Counted from the first letter of the stretch, positions 43,551 to 53,640 are shown. The stretch: DNA of 64,000 nt from an uncultured Dorea sp. (GCA_948602995.1 CAPEBR010000010.1:1-64000), one strand, 5' to 3'. Made by a program: numbers and translations. Notes: generated by a model from the letters alone, not told the origin.

Positions 43551-44447
43551 ATGAAAGGTATTATTCTTGCCGGTGGTTCCGGCACGCGGTTATATCCGCT
43601 GACAAGAGTGACATCCAAGCAGTTACTTCCGATTTATGATAAGCCAATGATATATTATCCCATGTCTGTACTCATGAATGCAGGAATACGGGATATACTA
43701 ATTATATCTACACCGCAGGATACGCCAAGATTCCAGGATCTGCTGGGTGATGGACATCAGTTTGGAGTCAGCCTGACGTATGCGGTTCAGCCTTCACCAG
43801 ACGGACTGGCACAGGCATTTATTATAGGGGCTGATTTTATTGGAGATGACTGTGCGGCAATGGTGCTGGGAGACAATATTTTTGCTGGACATGGCCTGAA
43901 AAAGCGTCTGGAGAATGCAGTGCAGAATGCCGAGAATGGCAGGGGCGCTACTGTATTTGGATATTATGTGGATGATCCGGAGAGATTCGGCATTGTTGAA
44001 TTTGATAAAAACGGCAAGGCAGTATCCATTGAGGAAAAGCCTGAGAAGCCGAAAAGTAATTATTGCGTAACCGGTCTATATTTTTACGACAACCGTGTTG
44101 TTGAATACGCCAGGAATCTGAAGCCGTCTGAGCGTGGTGAACTGGAGATTACGGATTTGAACCGTATTTATCTGGAGAATGGGGAACTGAATGTGGAGCT
44201 TCTAGGCCAGGGATTTACGTGGCTTGACACAGGAACCCATGAATCACTTGTGGATGCAACGAATTTTGTTAAGACTGTCGAGACACATCAGCACCGTAAG
44301 ATTGCCTGCCTGGAGGAGATCGCCTATCTGAATGGGTGGATTGCCGGGGAAGAGGTCATGAAGATGTATGAGGTTCTAAAAAAGAACCAGTACGGGCAGT
44401 ATCTGAAGGATGTACTAGATGGAAAATATCAAGAGCATCTGTATTAG
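43551..44447 (+). CDS. rfbA: Glucose-1-phosphate thymidylyltransferase
   Basis: A 298 aa RmlA enzyme making dTDP-glucose. The nucleotide-binding motif [20 protein letters not shown] is at the N-terminus. [11 protein letters not shown] near 104 and [23 protein letters not shown] near 160 are conserved. It is the first of four adjacent dTDP-L-rhamnose genes; GAGGAG precedes the ATG. Confidence 0.97.
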   Translation: MKGIILAGGSGTRLYPLTRVTSKQLLPIYDKPMIYYPMSVLMNAGIRDILIISTPQDTPRFQDLLGDGHQFGVSLTYAVQPSPDGLAQAFIIGADFIGDDCAAMVLGDNIFAGHGLKKRLENAVQNAENGRGATVFGYYVDDPERFGIVEFDKNGKAVSIEEKPEKPKSNYCVTGLYFYDNRVVEYARNLKPSERGELEITDLNRIYLENGELNVELLGQGFTWLDTGTHESLVDATNFVKTVETHQHRKIACLEEIAYLNGWIAGEEVMKMYEVLKKNQYGQYLKDVLDGKYQEHLY

Positions 44448-44494
44448 AGCATTTGACTGCAATATTTGTATAAAATGTCAGAGGAGTAAAGAGT

Positions 44495-45514
44495 ATGACT
44501 ATTATCGTAACCGGCGGCGCCGGGTTTATTGGAAGTAATTTTGTCTTTTATATGCTGGAAAAGTATCCAGACTATCGGATTGTCTGCCTGGATAAGCTGA
44601 CATATGCCGGGAATCTGTCTACACTGGATCCGGTTATGGAAAATCCAAATTTTCGTTTTGTGAAAGAGGATATCTGTGACCGTGAGGCTGTAAACAGACT
44701 GTTTGAGGAAGAACACCCGGATATGGTAGTGAATTTTGCGGCGGAGACACATGTGGACCGTTCAATAGAGGATCCCGATGTTTTTCTCCAAAGTAATATC
44801 ATGGGTACAGCCGTATTGATGGACGCATGCCGGAAATATGGAATCAGGCGTTACCATCAGGTTTCTACGGATGAGGTGTATGGAGACCTGCCCCTTGACA
44901 GGCCGGATCTGTTCTTTACAGAGGAGACGCCGATCCATACAAGTTCGCCGTACAGCAGCGCCAAGGCAGGTGCAGACCTTTTAGTCCTGGCTTACCACCG
45001 GACCTTTGGCCTGCCAGCGACAATCAGCCGGTGTTCGAACAACTATGGGCCTTACCAGTTCCCGGAAAAGCTGATTCCGCTGATGATTGCAAATGCTTTG
45101 GCGGACAAGCCGCTGCCTGTATACGGCGATGGCTTAAATGTCCGTGACTGGCTGTATGTAGAGGATCATTGCAAAGCCATTGACCTGATTATCCATAAGG
45201 GCAGGGAAGGCGAGGTCTACAATGTAGGCGGCCACAATGAAAAACAGAATATTGAAATTGTGAAAATTATCTGTAAAGAGATTGGAAAGCCGGAGAGTCT
45301 GATTGCTTATGTGGGCGACCGTAAGGGACACGACAGACGTTATGCAATTGACCCGGCAAAGATTCATGAGGAGCTGGGATGGCTTCCAGAGACGAAGTTT
45401 GAGGATGGCATTAAGAAGACTATTCAGTGGTCTTTGGAAAACCGTGAGTGGTGGGAAACCATCGTCTCAGGTGAATACCAGAACTATTATGAAAAGATGT
45501 ATGGAAATCGTTAG
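44495..45514 (+). CDS. rfbB: dTDP-glucose 4,6-dehydratase
   Basis: A 339 aa short-chain dehydrogenase-like enzyme with the NAD motif GGAGFIGSNF, the active site STDEVYGDL near 127-135 and YSSAKAGAD (Tyr/Lys pair) near 160. It makes dTDP-4-keto-6-deoxyglucose, the precursor both of rhamnose and of the 3-amino sugar made by the genes at 54809 and 55243. AGAGGAG lies about 10 bases before the ATG. Confidence 0.97.
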   Translation: MTIIVTGGAGFIGSNFVFYMLEKYPDYRIVCLDKLTYAGNLSTLDPVMENPNFRFVKEDICDREAVNRLFEEEHPDMVVNFAAETHVDRSIEDPDVFLQSNIMGTAVLMDACRKYGIRRYHQVSTDEVYGDLPLDRPDLFFTEETPIHTSSPYSSAKAGADLLVLAYHRTFGLPATISRCSNNYGPYQFPEKLIPLMIANALADKPLPVYGDGLNVRDWLYVEDHCKAIDLIIHKGREGEVYNVGGHNEKQNIEIVKIICKEIGKPESLIAYVGDRKGHDRRYAIDPAKIHEELGWLPETKFEDGIKKTIQWSLENREWWETIVSGEYQNYYEKMYGNR

Positions 45515-45526
45515 GGAGGACTTGTA

Positions 45527-46459
45527 ATGAAGGTATTTGTTACTGGAGTTGCAGGACAGCTCGGACACGATGTTATGAATGAACTGGCAAAGAGGGGATA
45601 TGAAGGAACCGGGTCAGATCTTGCAGAAGAATATTCCGGAGTGCAGGATGGAACTGAGGTTACCAGGATGCCTTACGTTTCCCTGGATATTACTGATGAC
45701 AGCGCGGTACAGAAGGTGATTACAGAAGTCAGCCCGGACGTAGTTGTTCACTGCGCGGCCTGGACTGCTGTTGATCTGGCGGAGGATGACGATAAGGTTG
45801 ATAAGGTTCGTATGATCAATGCAGGCGGAACAGAGAACATTGTCAGAGCCTGTAAGTCTTTGGACTGTAAGATGGTTTATCTTTCTACAGATTATGTCTT
45901 TGACGGTCAGGGAACAGAACCATGGCAGCCGGATTGTAAAGATTACAAACCGCTGAATGTCTATGGCCAGACAAAATTAGAAGGCGAGCTTGCCGTTTCA
46001 GGAAATTTAGATAAATACTTTATTATCCGTATTGCATGGGTGTTCGGGGTAAATGGGAAAAATTTCATCCGGACCATGCTGGATATTGGAAGGAAGTACG
46101 ACAGTGTCCGGGTCGTAAACGACCAGACAGGCACGCCGACTTATACCTATGATCTTGCCCGTTTACTGGTAGATATGATTGAAACTGAGAAATATGGTTA
46201 TTATCATGCTACGAATGAGGGCGGATATATAACATGGTATGACTTCGCCTGTGAAATATTCAGACAGGCGGGTTATCATACAAAAGTAGTCCCGGTTACA
46301 ACACAGGAGTATGGCCTGAGTAAGGCCGTCCGTCCATCTAACAGTAGACTGGACAGATCAAAGATTCAGGAAAATGGATTTGAGCCGCTTCCGGCCTGGC
46401 AGGATGCTCTAAGCCGGTATTTGGATGCCGCAGGTTATCAGAGGGCGGCAGACAGTTAA
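45527..46459 (+). CDS. rfbD: dTDP-4-dehydrorhamnose reductase
   Basis: A 310 aa NADPH-dependent enzyme catalysing the last step to dTDP-L-rhamnose. The GVAGQLGHDV nucleotide motif is at the N-terminus, STDYVFDGQG near 125 and the catalytic YGQTKLEGE near 147, with RIAWVFGVNGKNF after it. It starts 12 bases after rfbB with AGGGAGG before the ATG. An extra acidic segment near residues 28-50 is slightly unusual for the family. Confidence 0.95.
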   Translation: MKVFVTGVAGQLGHDVMNELAKRGYEGTGSDLAEEYSGVQDGTEVTRMPYVSLDITDDSAVQKVITEVSPDVVVHCAAWTAVDLAEDDDKVDKVRMINAGGTENIVRACKSLDCKMVYLSTDYVFDGQGTEPWQPDCKDYKPLNVYGQTKLEGELAVSGNLDKYFIIRIAWVFGVNGKNFIRTMLDIGRKYDSVRVVNDQTGTPTYTYDLARLLVDMIETEKYGYYHATNEGGYITWYDFACEIFRQAGYHTKVVPVTTQEYGLSKAVRPSNSRLDRSKIQENGFEPLPAWQDALSRYLDAAGYQRAADS

Positions 46460-46563
46460 AGGAAGGCTGACAGCTGGCATAGAGACTGCGAACCGCAGGC
46501 ATCAGACATCCTGGTAAAGACAGGCAGTTGGGAGAAGCCGGGAGAAGAAATGAGGAGTTAGCA

Positions 46564-47178
46564 ATGGGAAAGATTAAAGTAACAAAGGCGTCGATTGAAG
46601 GATTGTGTGTGATTGAGCCTGCAGTTTTTGGAGACAGCCGTGGTTATTTTATGGAAACCTATAACCAGAAGGACATGCAGGAGGCCGGTCTTGATCTGGT
46701 ATTTGTACAGGACAACCAAAGTATGAGCAGTAAGGGTGTACTCCGTGGAATGCATTTCCAAAAGGAACATCCACAGGGAAAACTCGTGCGGGTGATTAAG
46801 GGCAGAGTATTTGATGTTGCCGTTGATCTTCGCCCTGGCAGTGAGACGTATGGCAAATGGTTCGGTATAGAGCTTACGGAAGAGAATAAGAAGCAGTTCT
46901 ATATCTCAAAGGGTTTTGCCCATGGATTCCTTGTTCTGTCTGACACGGCAGAGTTCTGCTACAAGTGTACAGATTTCTATCATCCGGAGGATGAGGGCGG
47001 TCTTGCCTGGAACGATCCGGAGATCGGGATTGAGTGGCCGGAGCTGACTGGTGAATATGCAGGGAGCGCCTCGGCAGATGGATATGCGTTGGCAGATGGG
47101 ACTGAGCTTAAGCTCTCCGAGAAAGATCAAAAGTGGGGCGGGCTTAAGGAGTTCGGGAAAATGTACAGATGTACCTAA
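46564..47178 (+). CDS. rfbC: dTDP-4-dehydrorhamnose 3,5-epimerase
   Basis: A 204 aa cupin-fold epimerase. ATG 46564 is chosen because GAGGAG precedes it, rather than a codon 36 bases upstream. Conserved segments are GDSRGYFMETYN, FVQDNQSMSSKGVLRGMHFQ (catalytic His), GKLVRVIKGRVFDVAVDLR and KGFAHGFLVLSD. It completes the rhamnose set in the order A-B-D-C and is the last gene before the composition falls to AT-rich. Confidence 0.96.
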   Translation: MGKIKVTKASIEGLCVIEPAVFGDSRGYFMETYNQKDMQEAGLDLVFVQDNQSMSSKGVLRGMHFQKEHPQGKLVRVIKGRVFDVAVDLRPGSETYGKWFGIELTEENKKQFYISKGFAHGFLVLSDTAEFCYKCTDFYHPEDEGGLAWNDPEIGIEWPELTGEYAGSASADGYALADGTELKLSEKDQKWGGLKEFGKMYRCT

Positions 47179-47250
47179 AAAGACTGAGATTAATGTAGTA
47201 AGATGGTAAATTGTTCAACTTGAAATTGTAGAGATTAGATGGTATAATTA

Positions 47251-47418
47251 CCACTGGTTTATGAGGAATCTAAGTGGTTGAAGTATAGAACTGGACTTTT
47301 GGAAATTCTCGCAGAAGCAGAGAATGATGTGGAAAACGGTAGGGGTGCACCTATTTGTGAGACCTTTGATTCTTTGAGAAGTATATTGCAGAAGAGTAGC
47401 TTGAACAAGAGCTGTTGA
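47251..47418 (+). pseudogene. Relic of a Phd-like antitoxin (C-terminal part)
   Basis: A 55-codon open stretch without a usable start translates to a segment with LLEILAEAENDVENGR and APICETFDSLRSIL, the pattern of the C-terminus of Phd/YefM-type antitoxins of clostridia. Stops immediately upstream show that the DNA-binding half is missing, and no toxin gene follows. It lies in the non-coding gap between rfbC and the first gene of the AT-rich cargo (47179-47561), at a likely recombination junction. The rest of the gap holds only a possible 27-codon reading frame (47441-47524, preceded by AAGGAAGAG) of unknown meaning. The match is from memory. Confidence 0.4.
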
Positions 47419-47561
47419 TTTTTAAACCAAAGGAAGAGTGATGGATATGCAGATTGTGTATACTCTGAGGAGAGGAAGTCCTAAGGGAAAAGAATTCACG
47501 AATCATGGTGTGATGGTCCCTTGAAGGAATGATTCGAGAATTTTTAAGGAGTAAGAAAATT

Positions 47562-48011
47562 ATGAAAGTATGTTTGGTTGGTTCATCGGGGGGACATTTG
47601 ACCCATCTATATATGTTGAAACCTTTTTGGAAGAAACAAGAAAGATTTTGGGTAACTTTTGATAAAACTGATGCCAGAACCTTACTTGCAGATGAGAAGA
47701 TGTATCCTTGCTACTATCCAACAAATCGTTCGGTAAAGGCACTTATCATAAATACAAAATTGGCCTGGAATGTGTTAAGAAAAGAAAAACCAGAGTTAAT
47801 TATTTCATCTGGTGCAGCTGTTGCTGTTCCATTTTTTTATCTCGGGAAACTTTTGGGTGCAAAGACTATTTATATAGAGGTATTTGACCGCTTTGACAAA
47901 TCGACTGTAACCGGAAAAATGGTCTATCCTGTAACAGATAAGTTTATTGTTGAATGGGAAGAGATGAAAAATGTTTATCCTAAAGCTGTGAATTTGGGCA
48001 GTATATTTTAA
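47562..48011 (+). CDS. Alg14/PssD-like glycosyltransferase subunit
   Basis: A 149 aa protein. ATG 47562 is chosen because AAGGAG precedes it. The N-terminal KVCLVGSSGGHLTHL is the Alg14/PssD/EpsE signature. LIISSGAAVAVPFFYLGKLLGAKTIYIEVFDR follows. These proteins act as the membrane-associated acceptor half of a two-part glycosyltransferase, and the donor half is the next gene, 19 bases downstream. It probably adds the second sugar of the repeat unit. It is the first gene of visibly AT-rich composition. Confidence 0.9.
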   Translation: MKVCLVGSSGGHLTHLYMLKPFWKKQERFWVTFDKTDARTLLADEKMYPCYYPTNRSVKALIINTKLAWNVLRKEKPELIISSGAAVAVPFFYLGKLLGAKTIYIEVFDRFDKSTVTGKMVYPVTDKFIVEWEEMKNVYPKAVNLGSIF

Positions 48012-48030
48012 TGAGGGAATGGTATAAAAA

Positions 48031-48528
48031 ATGATATTTGTAACAGTTGGAACTCACGAACAACCCTTTAATCGGCTTGTGGAATACATGGATAAATTGA
48101 TCAAAAGTGAAGAGAGGACAGAAGAGATCATAATACAAACAGGGTATAGTACATACAAACCAAAAAATTGTAAATATAAAGAATTTTTTTCATATCAGGA
48201 GATGCTGAAAAATGTATCTGATGCAAGGATTGTAATTACCCACGGAGGTCCCTCTAGCTTTATAATGCCTCTTCAAGTCGGAAAAATTCCGATAGTTATT
48301 CCCAGAAAAAAGGAATTTAATGAACACATAAATAATCATCAAATTGATTTCTCCAGGATTGTACAAGAACGCATGAAAACAATTATTGTTGTCGAAAACA
48401 TAAATAATCTCGGCAAAACAATTAAAAAATATGATGAAATTGTTTTTGGCATGAACAGTGAAATTAATTATAACAATGCTAAATTCTGTGATGAGTTTGA
48501 AAAAATTGTCAATGAAATTGTTATGTAA
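48031..48528 (+). CDS. Alg13/PssE-like glycosyltransferase subunit
   Basis: A 165 aa GT28 C-terminal-type protein, the nucleotide-sugar-binding half of the pair with the previous gene. MIFVTVGTHEQPFNRLVEYM at the start and ITHGGPSSFIMPLQVGKIPIVIPR near 70-95 are diagnostic. The C-terminal region is AT-rich and Lys/Asn-biased. It acts at the cytoplasmic membrane face. Confidence 0.92.
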   Translation: MIFVTVGTHEQPFNRLVEYMDKLIKSEERTEEIIIQTGYSTYKPKNCKYKEFFSYQEMLKNVSDARIVITHGGPSSFIMPLQVGKIPIVIPRKKEFNEHINNHQIDFSRIVQERMKTIIVVENINNLGKTIKKYDEIVFGMNSEINYNNAKFCDEFEKIVNEIVM

Positions 48529-48566
48529 ATCTTTTAATAACCATTGGATCCCAAGAGGCTACAGAC

Positions 48567-50531
48567 GTGAACTTGAAAAAAAAGCTAAAAAAAACCTTTT
48601 ATTCAGGAAAGCCAATATCGGCTGATGAAATTATAAGCAAATTGAGAGGTTGTAAGGTGGTTTCCTTCGATATATTTGATACACTTTTAAAACGTAATGT
48701 CGAGGAACCAACAGATGTTTTTGAAATCGTTCAAAAAGAATGTAAAATTAAAAATTTTAAAACTAGAAGAATTGAGGCTGAGAAGAAAGCAAGGCTGAAT
48801 TCAAAACATAAAGAAGTGACACTAGATGAAATCTATTGTAATTTAGAAGGTTTATCTAATTTAGACAGGTATAAATGCATGGATATCGAACTAAAAACAG
48901 AAAAGGCTGTCCTTACTTTAAATCAAGACTTGTATAAGGTTTATAAATGGTGTCTTAATGAACAAATTTTGGTTTTTATTACTTCTGATATGTATCTCCC
49001 CGAATCATTTATAAAAGACGTGTTGAATGCTAACGGAATTTGTAATTATAAAAAAATTTATCTTTCCAGTACATATAGAAAAGCCAAAATAGATGGCAGC
49101 CTTTTTAAAGTACTGCTAGATGAGAATGGATTAAATCCCTCACAAATAATTCATATTGGGGATTCAAAGGAAGGAGATTTTAACCAGCCGCGCAAACTCG
49201 GAATAGGCACAATTAAAATTCCTCGTTACTATATGCGAAAAAAATATACCTATTCATTCCCGGGGAAATTAAAATGTAATTCATTAAATTCATTTTTAAA
49301 TAATACAGAGCCTTTCGGGATTAATGATTATCAAAAATTTGGTTATGAATGTTTTGGCCCCTTTTTATGGGGATATGTCAGGTGGATCTATAAGGCTGTT
49401 AATGAAAAAGAAATAAAAAAAGTCTATTTCTTTTCTAGAGATGGATTAATAATAAAAAAGGCTTTTGATTTATGTTTCGCAAATACTGATATTAAAACAT
49501 TCTATTTAGAAGTTTCTCGAAGAAGTCTTCGCGTTCCAATTCTTTGGATGGATTGTTCCTTTAATACCATTCTTAATATGTTATCACCTTCAAAGCTAAT
49601 TTCTTTAGAAACTATTTTTGATGGCGTGGGACTGGAGATAGATAATTATGAAAAACTTATAGCTAAACATGGTCTAACAAAGACTTCTGTTTTTGATAGG
49701 TTAAGTATTGCTGATAATCAAAATTTACAGTCTTTATATAAAGAAATTGTTCCGGATATTGAACAGAATTCAAGGCATGAGTACAAACTATTAAAAAAAT
49801 ATATTATTCAAAATGATCTTTGCGCTAAATTTGCAATAGTAGATATTGGTTGGTCTGGCGGCATGCAGCGATACTTGGAGCAGACTCTTTCAGAACTTAA
49901 AATAGAGCATAATATATCAGGCTATTATACGGGAATCGCTTCATATTACAAGAGAAATACTGAAATATTGCCTAATATGAATATAAATGGTTATTTATTC
50001 GATTTTAAAAATAATGTTAACGCTATTGATAAACGCAGCTGCTTTGTCGGGTTATTTGAACTTCTATTTCTTGAACAAGAAGGTTCTGTCAAGAAATATG
50101 AATCTATGGAAGGTTTAATCAGGGCAATACGATATGATTATGAATATATGACAGACGGAAAACCAACGGATGAATATATAAAAATTAAGATGATTCAGGA
50201 AAGTGCCCTTGAATTTATTAAAACAATTTCAACAGATCAATTTTTGTCGGGGCTTGATTATTCTGCAGATGATGTATTTGAAATTATAAGACAAATTGGT
50301 GCCAATCCCACTGCAGATGCAGTTAGATTATTTGCAGACTTCAATTTTTACGATGAAGGGGAAACTCATAAATTGGCTGAACCACAGAGTTTATTCTTCT
50401 ATTTCATGCATCCGGATGAGTTTAAAAAAGATTTTTTAAGAAGCAGGTGGAAGACTGGTTTTATGAAAAGGATGCTGAAAATAAAATTGCCCTATGAAAC
50501 TATGTACAATTTTATGCTTCGATATAAGTAA
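48567..50531 (+). CDS. HAD-domain protein of polysaccharide loci, 654 aa
   Basis: The protein starts at GTG 48567. The first about 220 residues form a HAD hydrolase-like domain, with VSFDIFDTLL (nucleophile Asp), FITSDMY and IHIGDSKEGDF. The remaining 430 residues are an unknown domain (KKVYFFSRDGLIIKKAFDL, IVDIGWSGGMQRYLEQTL, YYTGI). Similar proteins are seen in capsule and O-antigen clusters, usually annotated only as HAD family. The second half could be a glycosyltransferase or phosphate-transfer domain, but no standard motif proves it. No Shine-Dalgarno sequence is obvious. Confidence 0.75.
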   Translation: MNLKKKLKKTFYSGKPISADEIISKLRGCKVVSFDIFDTLLKRNVEEPTDVFEIVQKECKIKNFKTRRIEAEKKARLNSKHKEVTLDEIYCNLEGLSNLDRYKCMDIELKTEKAVLTLNQDLYKVYKWCLNEQILVFITSDMYLPESFIKDVLNANGICNYKKIYLSSTYRKAKIDGSLFKVLLDENGLNPSQIIHIGDSKEGDFNQPRKLGIGTIKIPRYYMRKKYTYSFPGKLKCNSLNSFLNNTEPFGINDYQKFGYECFGPFLWGYVRWIYKAVNEKEIKKVYFFSRDGLIIKKAFDLCFANTDIKTFYLEVSRRSLRVPILWMDCSFNTILNMLSPSKLISLETIFDGVGLEIDNYEKLIAKHGLTKTSVFDRLSIADNQNLQSLYKEIVPDIEQNSRHEYKLLKKYIIQNDLCAKFAIVDIGWSGGMQRYLEQTLSELKIEHNISGYYTGIASYYKRNTEILPNMNINGYLFDFKNNVNAIDKRSCFVGLFELLFLEQEGSVKKYESMEGLIRAIRYDYEYMTDGKPTDEYIKIKMIQESALEFIKTISTDQFLSGLDYSADDVFEIIRQIGANPTADAVRLFADFNFYDEGETHKLAEPQSLFFYFMHPDEFKKDFLRSRWKTGFMKRMLKIKLPYETMYNFMLRYK

Positions 50532-50597
50532 AAGTAACAAGTGGGAGAAATGTAAAACGGCCTTTGATAAAATATATGATAAAAAGGAAAATGTACC

Positions 50598-51452
50598 ATG
50601 GAATATTTGGATACGGTTTTAGTTGGAATCGTTACATTTAATCCTGATTTGCAGAGATTAAAGGATAACATCAATGCTGTTCTTGTACAAGCGAAGCACA
50701 TTTTAATAGTAGATAATGGCTCGGATAATTTTGAGGAAATTAATCGTTTGTTCCCAGACGACATAACCATTATTAAAAATGCGGAAAACGAAGGAATAGC
50801 TAAAGCGTTGCGTCAAATAATGGAGTTTGGAAATAAGCAGGGCTATATCTGGGTGCTGACGTTAGATCAAGATTCAATTATCTGTTCAAGACTTGTGAAA
50901 GAATATTGCAAATATGCATGTCGAAACGATTTACACGATGTTGGTATGTTTACTTGTCTTATAAAAGACAGAAATTTTGATGATAAAAAATACGAAAAGC
51001 AAGATACAGATGTACTTGAAGTACCGTATTGTATTACATCTGCTGCATTTACCAATGTAAAAAAATATTTTATGACAAAAGGCTATGACGAAAGGTTTTT
51101 TATTGACGCTGTTGATTTTGATATTTGCTACTCTCTCCGGGAAATTGGATATCGTATATGCAGAATTAATTTGATGGGACTATACCATGAAGTGGGACAT
51201 GGAGAAAACAGGAAATTTTTATGGAAGGAAATTGTAGTTTATAATCATAGTCCTTTTAGAATTTATTACATGGCCCGGAATATGGTTTTTATGAATAGAA
51301 AACATAAAAAATTGTTTCCATGGTATATGATGATAAAAAAAGAATTGACACTGCTTACAAGAATCTTACTTTACGAAAATTGCAAACAAGAAAAGCTTAA
51401 CCAATTTATAAAAGGGGTAAAAGCTGCATGGGATAGGACAGGTATTGTATGA
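50598..51452 (+). CDS. Glycosyltransferase family 2, rhamnosyltransferase-like
   Basis: A 284 aa GT2 enzyme with the N-terminal VLVGIVTFNPDLQRLKDNI and ILIVDNGSDN, followed by WVLTLDQDSII (DxD-like donor site) and the region GYDERFFIDAVDFDICYSL. These features fit rhamnosyltransferase-type GT2 proteins, so with the upstream dTDP-rhamnose genes it may add rhamnose. AAGGAAA precedes the ATG. The stop overlaps the next start by 4 bases. Confidence 0.88.
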   Translation: MEYLDTVLVGIVTFNPDLQRLKDNINAVLVQAKHILIVDNGSDNFEEINRLFPDDITIIKNAENEGIAKALRQIMEFGNKQGYIWVLTLDQDSIICSRLVKEYCKYACRNDLHDVGMFTCLIKDRNFDDKKYEKQDTDVLEVPYCITSAAFTNVKKYFMTKGYDERFFIDAVDFDICYSLREIGYRICRINLMGLYHEVGHGENRKFLWKEIVVYNHSPFRIYYMARNMVFMNRKHKKLFPWYMMIKKELTLLTRILLYENCKQEKLNQFIKGVKAAWDRTGIV

Positions 51453-52510
51453 AAATTAATTTTATTATGCCAGGCTTAGGAGATTCTGGCGGGATGAAAG
51501 TAATTAGAACATATGCTGAACTGATGAAGAAAGCAGGTGAAGACGTTGTTATCTATTGTCCTATAAAAGCTTTCAATTTACATAGATATAACTCTAAACT
51601 GAAAAATAAAGTTCACCAGTTTTATTGTACGCTAAAAACATTATTAGAGACATTAATGAAGAATAAATCAGGTGTCCAGTGGATATGGTCAGTTAATGGA
51701 GGGAGTATAAGAAAAGCAGATGTTACTATAGCTACACTGTGGGCTACAGCATATCATGTTTTCAAATTACCAGACAAATGCGGCAAAAAATTTTATTTTA
51801 TTCAAGATTATGAAATATGGGATAATGAAGAATTTGCAAAGCAATCCTATTTGCTTTCATTAAATAAAATTGTTATTTCTGCATGGATAAACCAAAGATT
51901 AAAACAGGAACTCAATATAGGTCCATTTCCTGTTGTCATAAATGGCATTGATAGCCTTTTTTTCGGCGATAGAAAAATCAATAACTATAAACAGGATATT
52001 TGTTTTTTAATGTTAAACCATACTCTGCCAAAAAAGGGAGTGAAAAATGGTCTAAGGGCATTTGAGAAAGTAAGAAAAATATATCCTCAATGCCATTTGT
52101 GTATGTTTGGAACATGTAGTTCAGATAATCTTCCAAATTGGGTTGAATACTATAGAGATCCATCAAAAGAAAAGTTGCTGTCTTTGTATAGTTCATCAGA
52201 TATTTTCATTTTCCCAAGTCTGGAGGAAGGATGGGGGCTGACGCCTTTGGAGGCAATGGCTTCAAAATGTGCTGTAGTTGGAACAAACACAGGTTTTGTA
52301 TTGGATTTAGGTGTAGATCACGAAAATATGCTGATTAGTCCGCCTGGAGATATTGATAAAATGGTATACAACTTTATTGAATTGATTGAAGATATAAAAT
52401 TAAGAGAAAAGATTCAATTAAATGGATATGAGACAGTAAAGAAATTAAATTGGAATGTTTCTACAAAAAATTTTTTGACATTACTATATGAGGATGAAAA
52501 CATATGTTAA
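51449..52510 (+). CDS. Glycosyltransferase family 4-like
   Basis: A 353 aa GT-B glycosyltransferase. The N-terminal FIMPGLGDSGGMKVIRTYAE is typical of the WsaF-like group of rhamnan-forming enzymes. The C-terminal half has the GT4 donor segment FIFPSLEEGWGLTPLEAMASKCAVVGTNTG, with the EGWGLTPLEAM motif. The gene overlaps both neighbours by a few bases, so it is translationally coupled. The sugar it transfers is not known. Confidence 0.88.
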   Translation: MKINFIMPGLGDSGGMKVIRTYAELMKKAGEDVVIYCPIKAFNLHRYNSKLKNKVHQFYCTLKTLLETLMKNKSGVQWIWSVNGGSIRKADVTIATLWATAYHVFKLPDKCGKKFYFIQDYEIWDNEEFAKQSYLLSLNKIVISAWINQRLKQELNIGPFPVVINGIDSLFFGDRKINNYKQDICFLMLNHTLPKKGVKNGLRAFEKVRKIYPQCHLCMFGTCSSDNLPNWVEYYRDPSKEKLLSLYSSSDIFIFPSLEEGWGLTPLEAMASKCAVVGTNTGFVLDLGVDHENMLISPPGDIDKMVYNFIELIEDIKLREKIQLNGYETVKKLNWNVSTKNFLTLLYEDENIC

Positions 52511-53640
52511 TAATTATAATTTTGTGCATTTTAATAGCGATATTATCGATCTGTTTGAAAAAATCTGAAATATTATTTTTCATTGCTTTTTTATTTGCAT
52601 GGGTTATTATGGCTTTTGTATATGACATTGCCGATGAAACTATATATGTAAGTCGCTATTCACATCCATCTTTATGGATAGGACAGACCGAATTTTTATA
52701 TGCTTTAATTATTCGCATATTTCATGTCTTCCATTTTTCCTTTTATCAGTTTAAAGGTGCAATCACGTTAATTCAATTGTTATTGGTTTCTTCTACAATT
52801 AAAAGATATGCGAAGTATCCAGTATTTGTTTTATTGTTATATATGATATATCCATTTGCACTAAATGTATGCCAAATGCGTAATGCTTTGGCAACAGCGA
52901 TAATCATCTTTGCGCTACGTTTTATTTTATCGGAAGATGTGAAAGCAACTAGAAAAATAGGACCATTCACTATAAATGATTTGTTGTATGTTTTATTTGT
53001 TATCATTGCGACAGGTATCCATACAGTCAGTCTGTTTTGGGGAGTGCTCCTCATTGCAAAAAAACTATCATTAAAGTCTACCATTATTTTTACTTTTGTA
53101 TTTAATATGTTTTTTACTTTTGTTTTTACTCCGGAAAACTTACTTAAGGTATTCTCTATGTTTGGAGCAATAAATAGAATGGCGGTTTATTTGTCCTCAG
53201 ATTATCGAAAATTATATCAGAGCGTATATTTTTACTCGGCAATCTTAAGGGTGAGCGCTTATGCAATCATGGTTTTAACTATATTAATATGGCTGAAAAT
53301 GACAGAAAAAAAAGAAAAGAACCCTGCAATTGATTTTGCTATTAAAGCTAACGTAATTGTTTTGTGTATTGTTGGCGTAATGGTTCAATATACAACGGAA
53401 GTTTACAGAATTCAAGAAGGTATAACAATATTTAATTATATCGCTATAAGTAATATTATACACCAAAGTACAAAAAGCCATTTGGCAATAACTCCTAAAA
53501 ATGTTTTGATACATATTGCATTATTTGCCTTTTCGATTATAAATTTGTGGATGCTTGTACTGAGAGATGATTCCATGGTAAAAACAATTATCCAGCCACT
53601 ATTTAACAACAATTTATTTTTTGAACTATTTAAATTTTGA
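52504..53640 (+). CDS. EpsG-family polysaccharide polymerase (Wzy-like)
   Basis: A 378 aa integral membrane protein with about ten hydrophobic helices and a long periplasmic-side loop. The pattern of short charged loops and the FVLLLYMIYPFALNVCQMRNALATAI segment match the EpsG family. It would polymerise flipped repeat units outside the membrane. The sequence is very AT-rich. About 107 bases without a gene follow, containing only tiny open frames (for example MVLLLTI). Confidence 0.85.
   Translation: MLIIIILCILIAILSICLKKSEILFFIAFLFAWVIMAFVYDIADETIYVSRYSHPSLWIGQTEFLYALIIRIFHVFHFSFYQFKGAITLIQLLLVSSTIKRYAKYPVFVLLLYMIYPFALNVCQMRNALATAIIIFALRFILSEDVKATRKIGPFTINDLLYVLFVIIATGIHTVSLFWGVLLIAKKLSLKSTIIFTFVFNMFFTFVFTPENLLKVFSMFGAINRMAVYLSSDYRKLYQSVYFYSAILRVSAYAIMVLTILIWLKMTEKKEKNPAIDFAIKANVIVLCIVGVMVQYTTEVYRIQEGITIFNYIAISNIIHQSTKSHLAITPKNVLIHIALFAFSIINLWMLVLRDDSMVKTIIQPLFNNNLFFELFKF

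Noticed and set aside
47441..47524. Short reading frame of 27 codons (MDMQIVYTLRRGS...) with AAGGAAGAG upstream
   Set aside because: Possible start of a lost gene, but too short and unrecognised to call as a gene.
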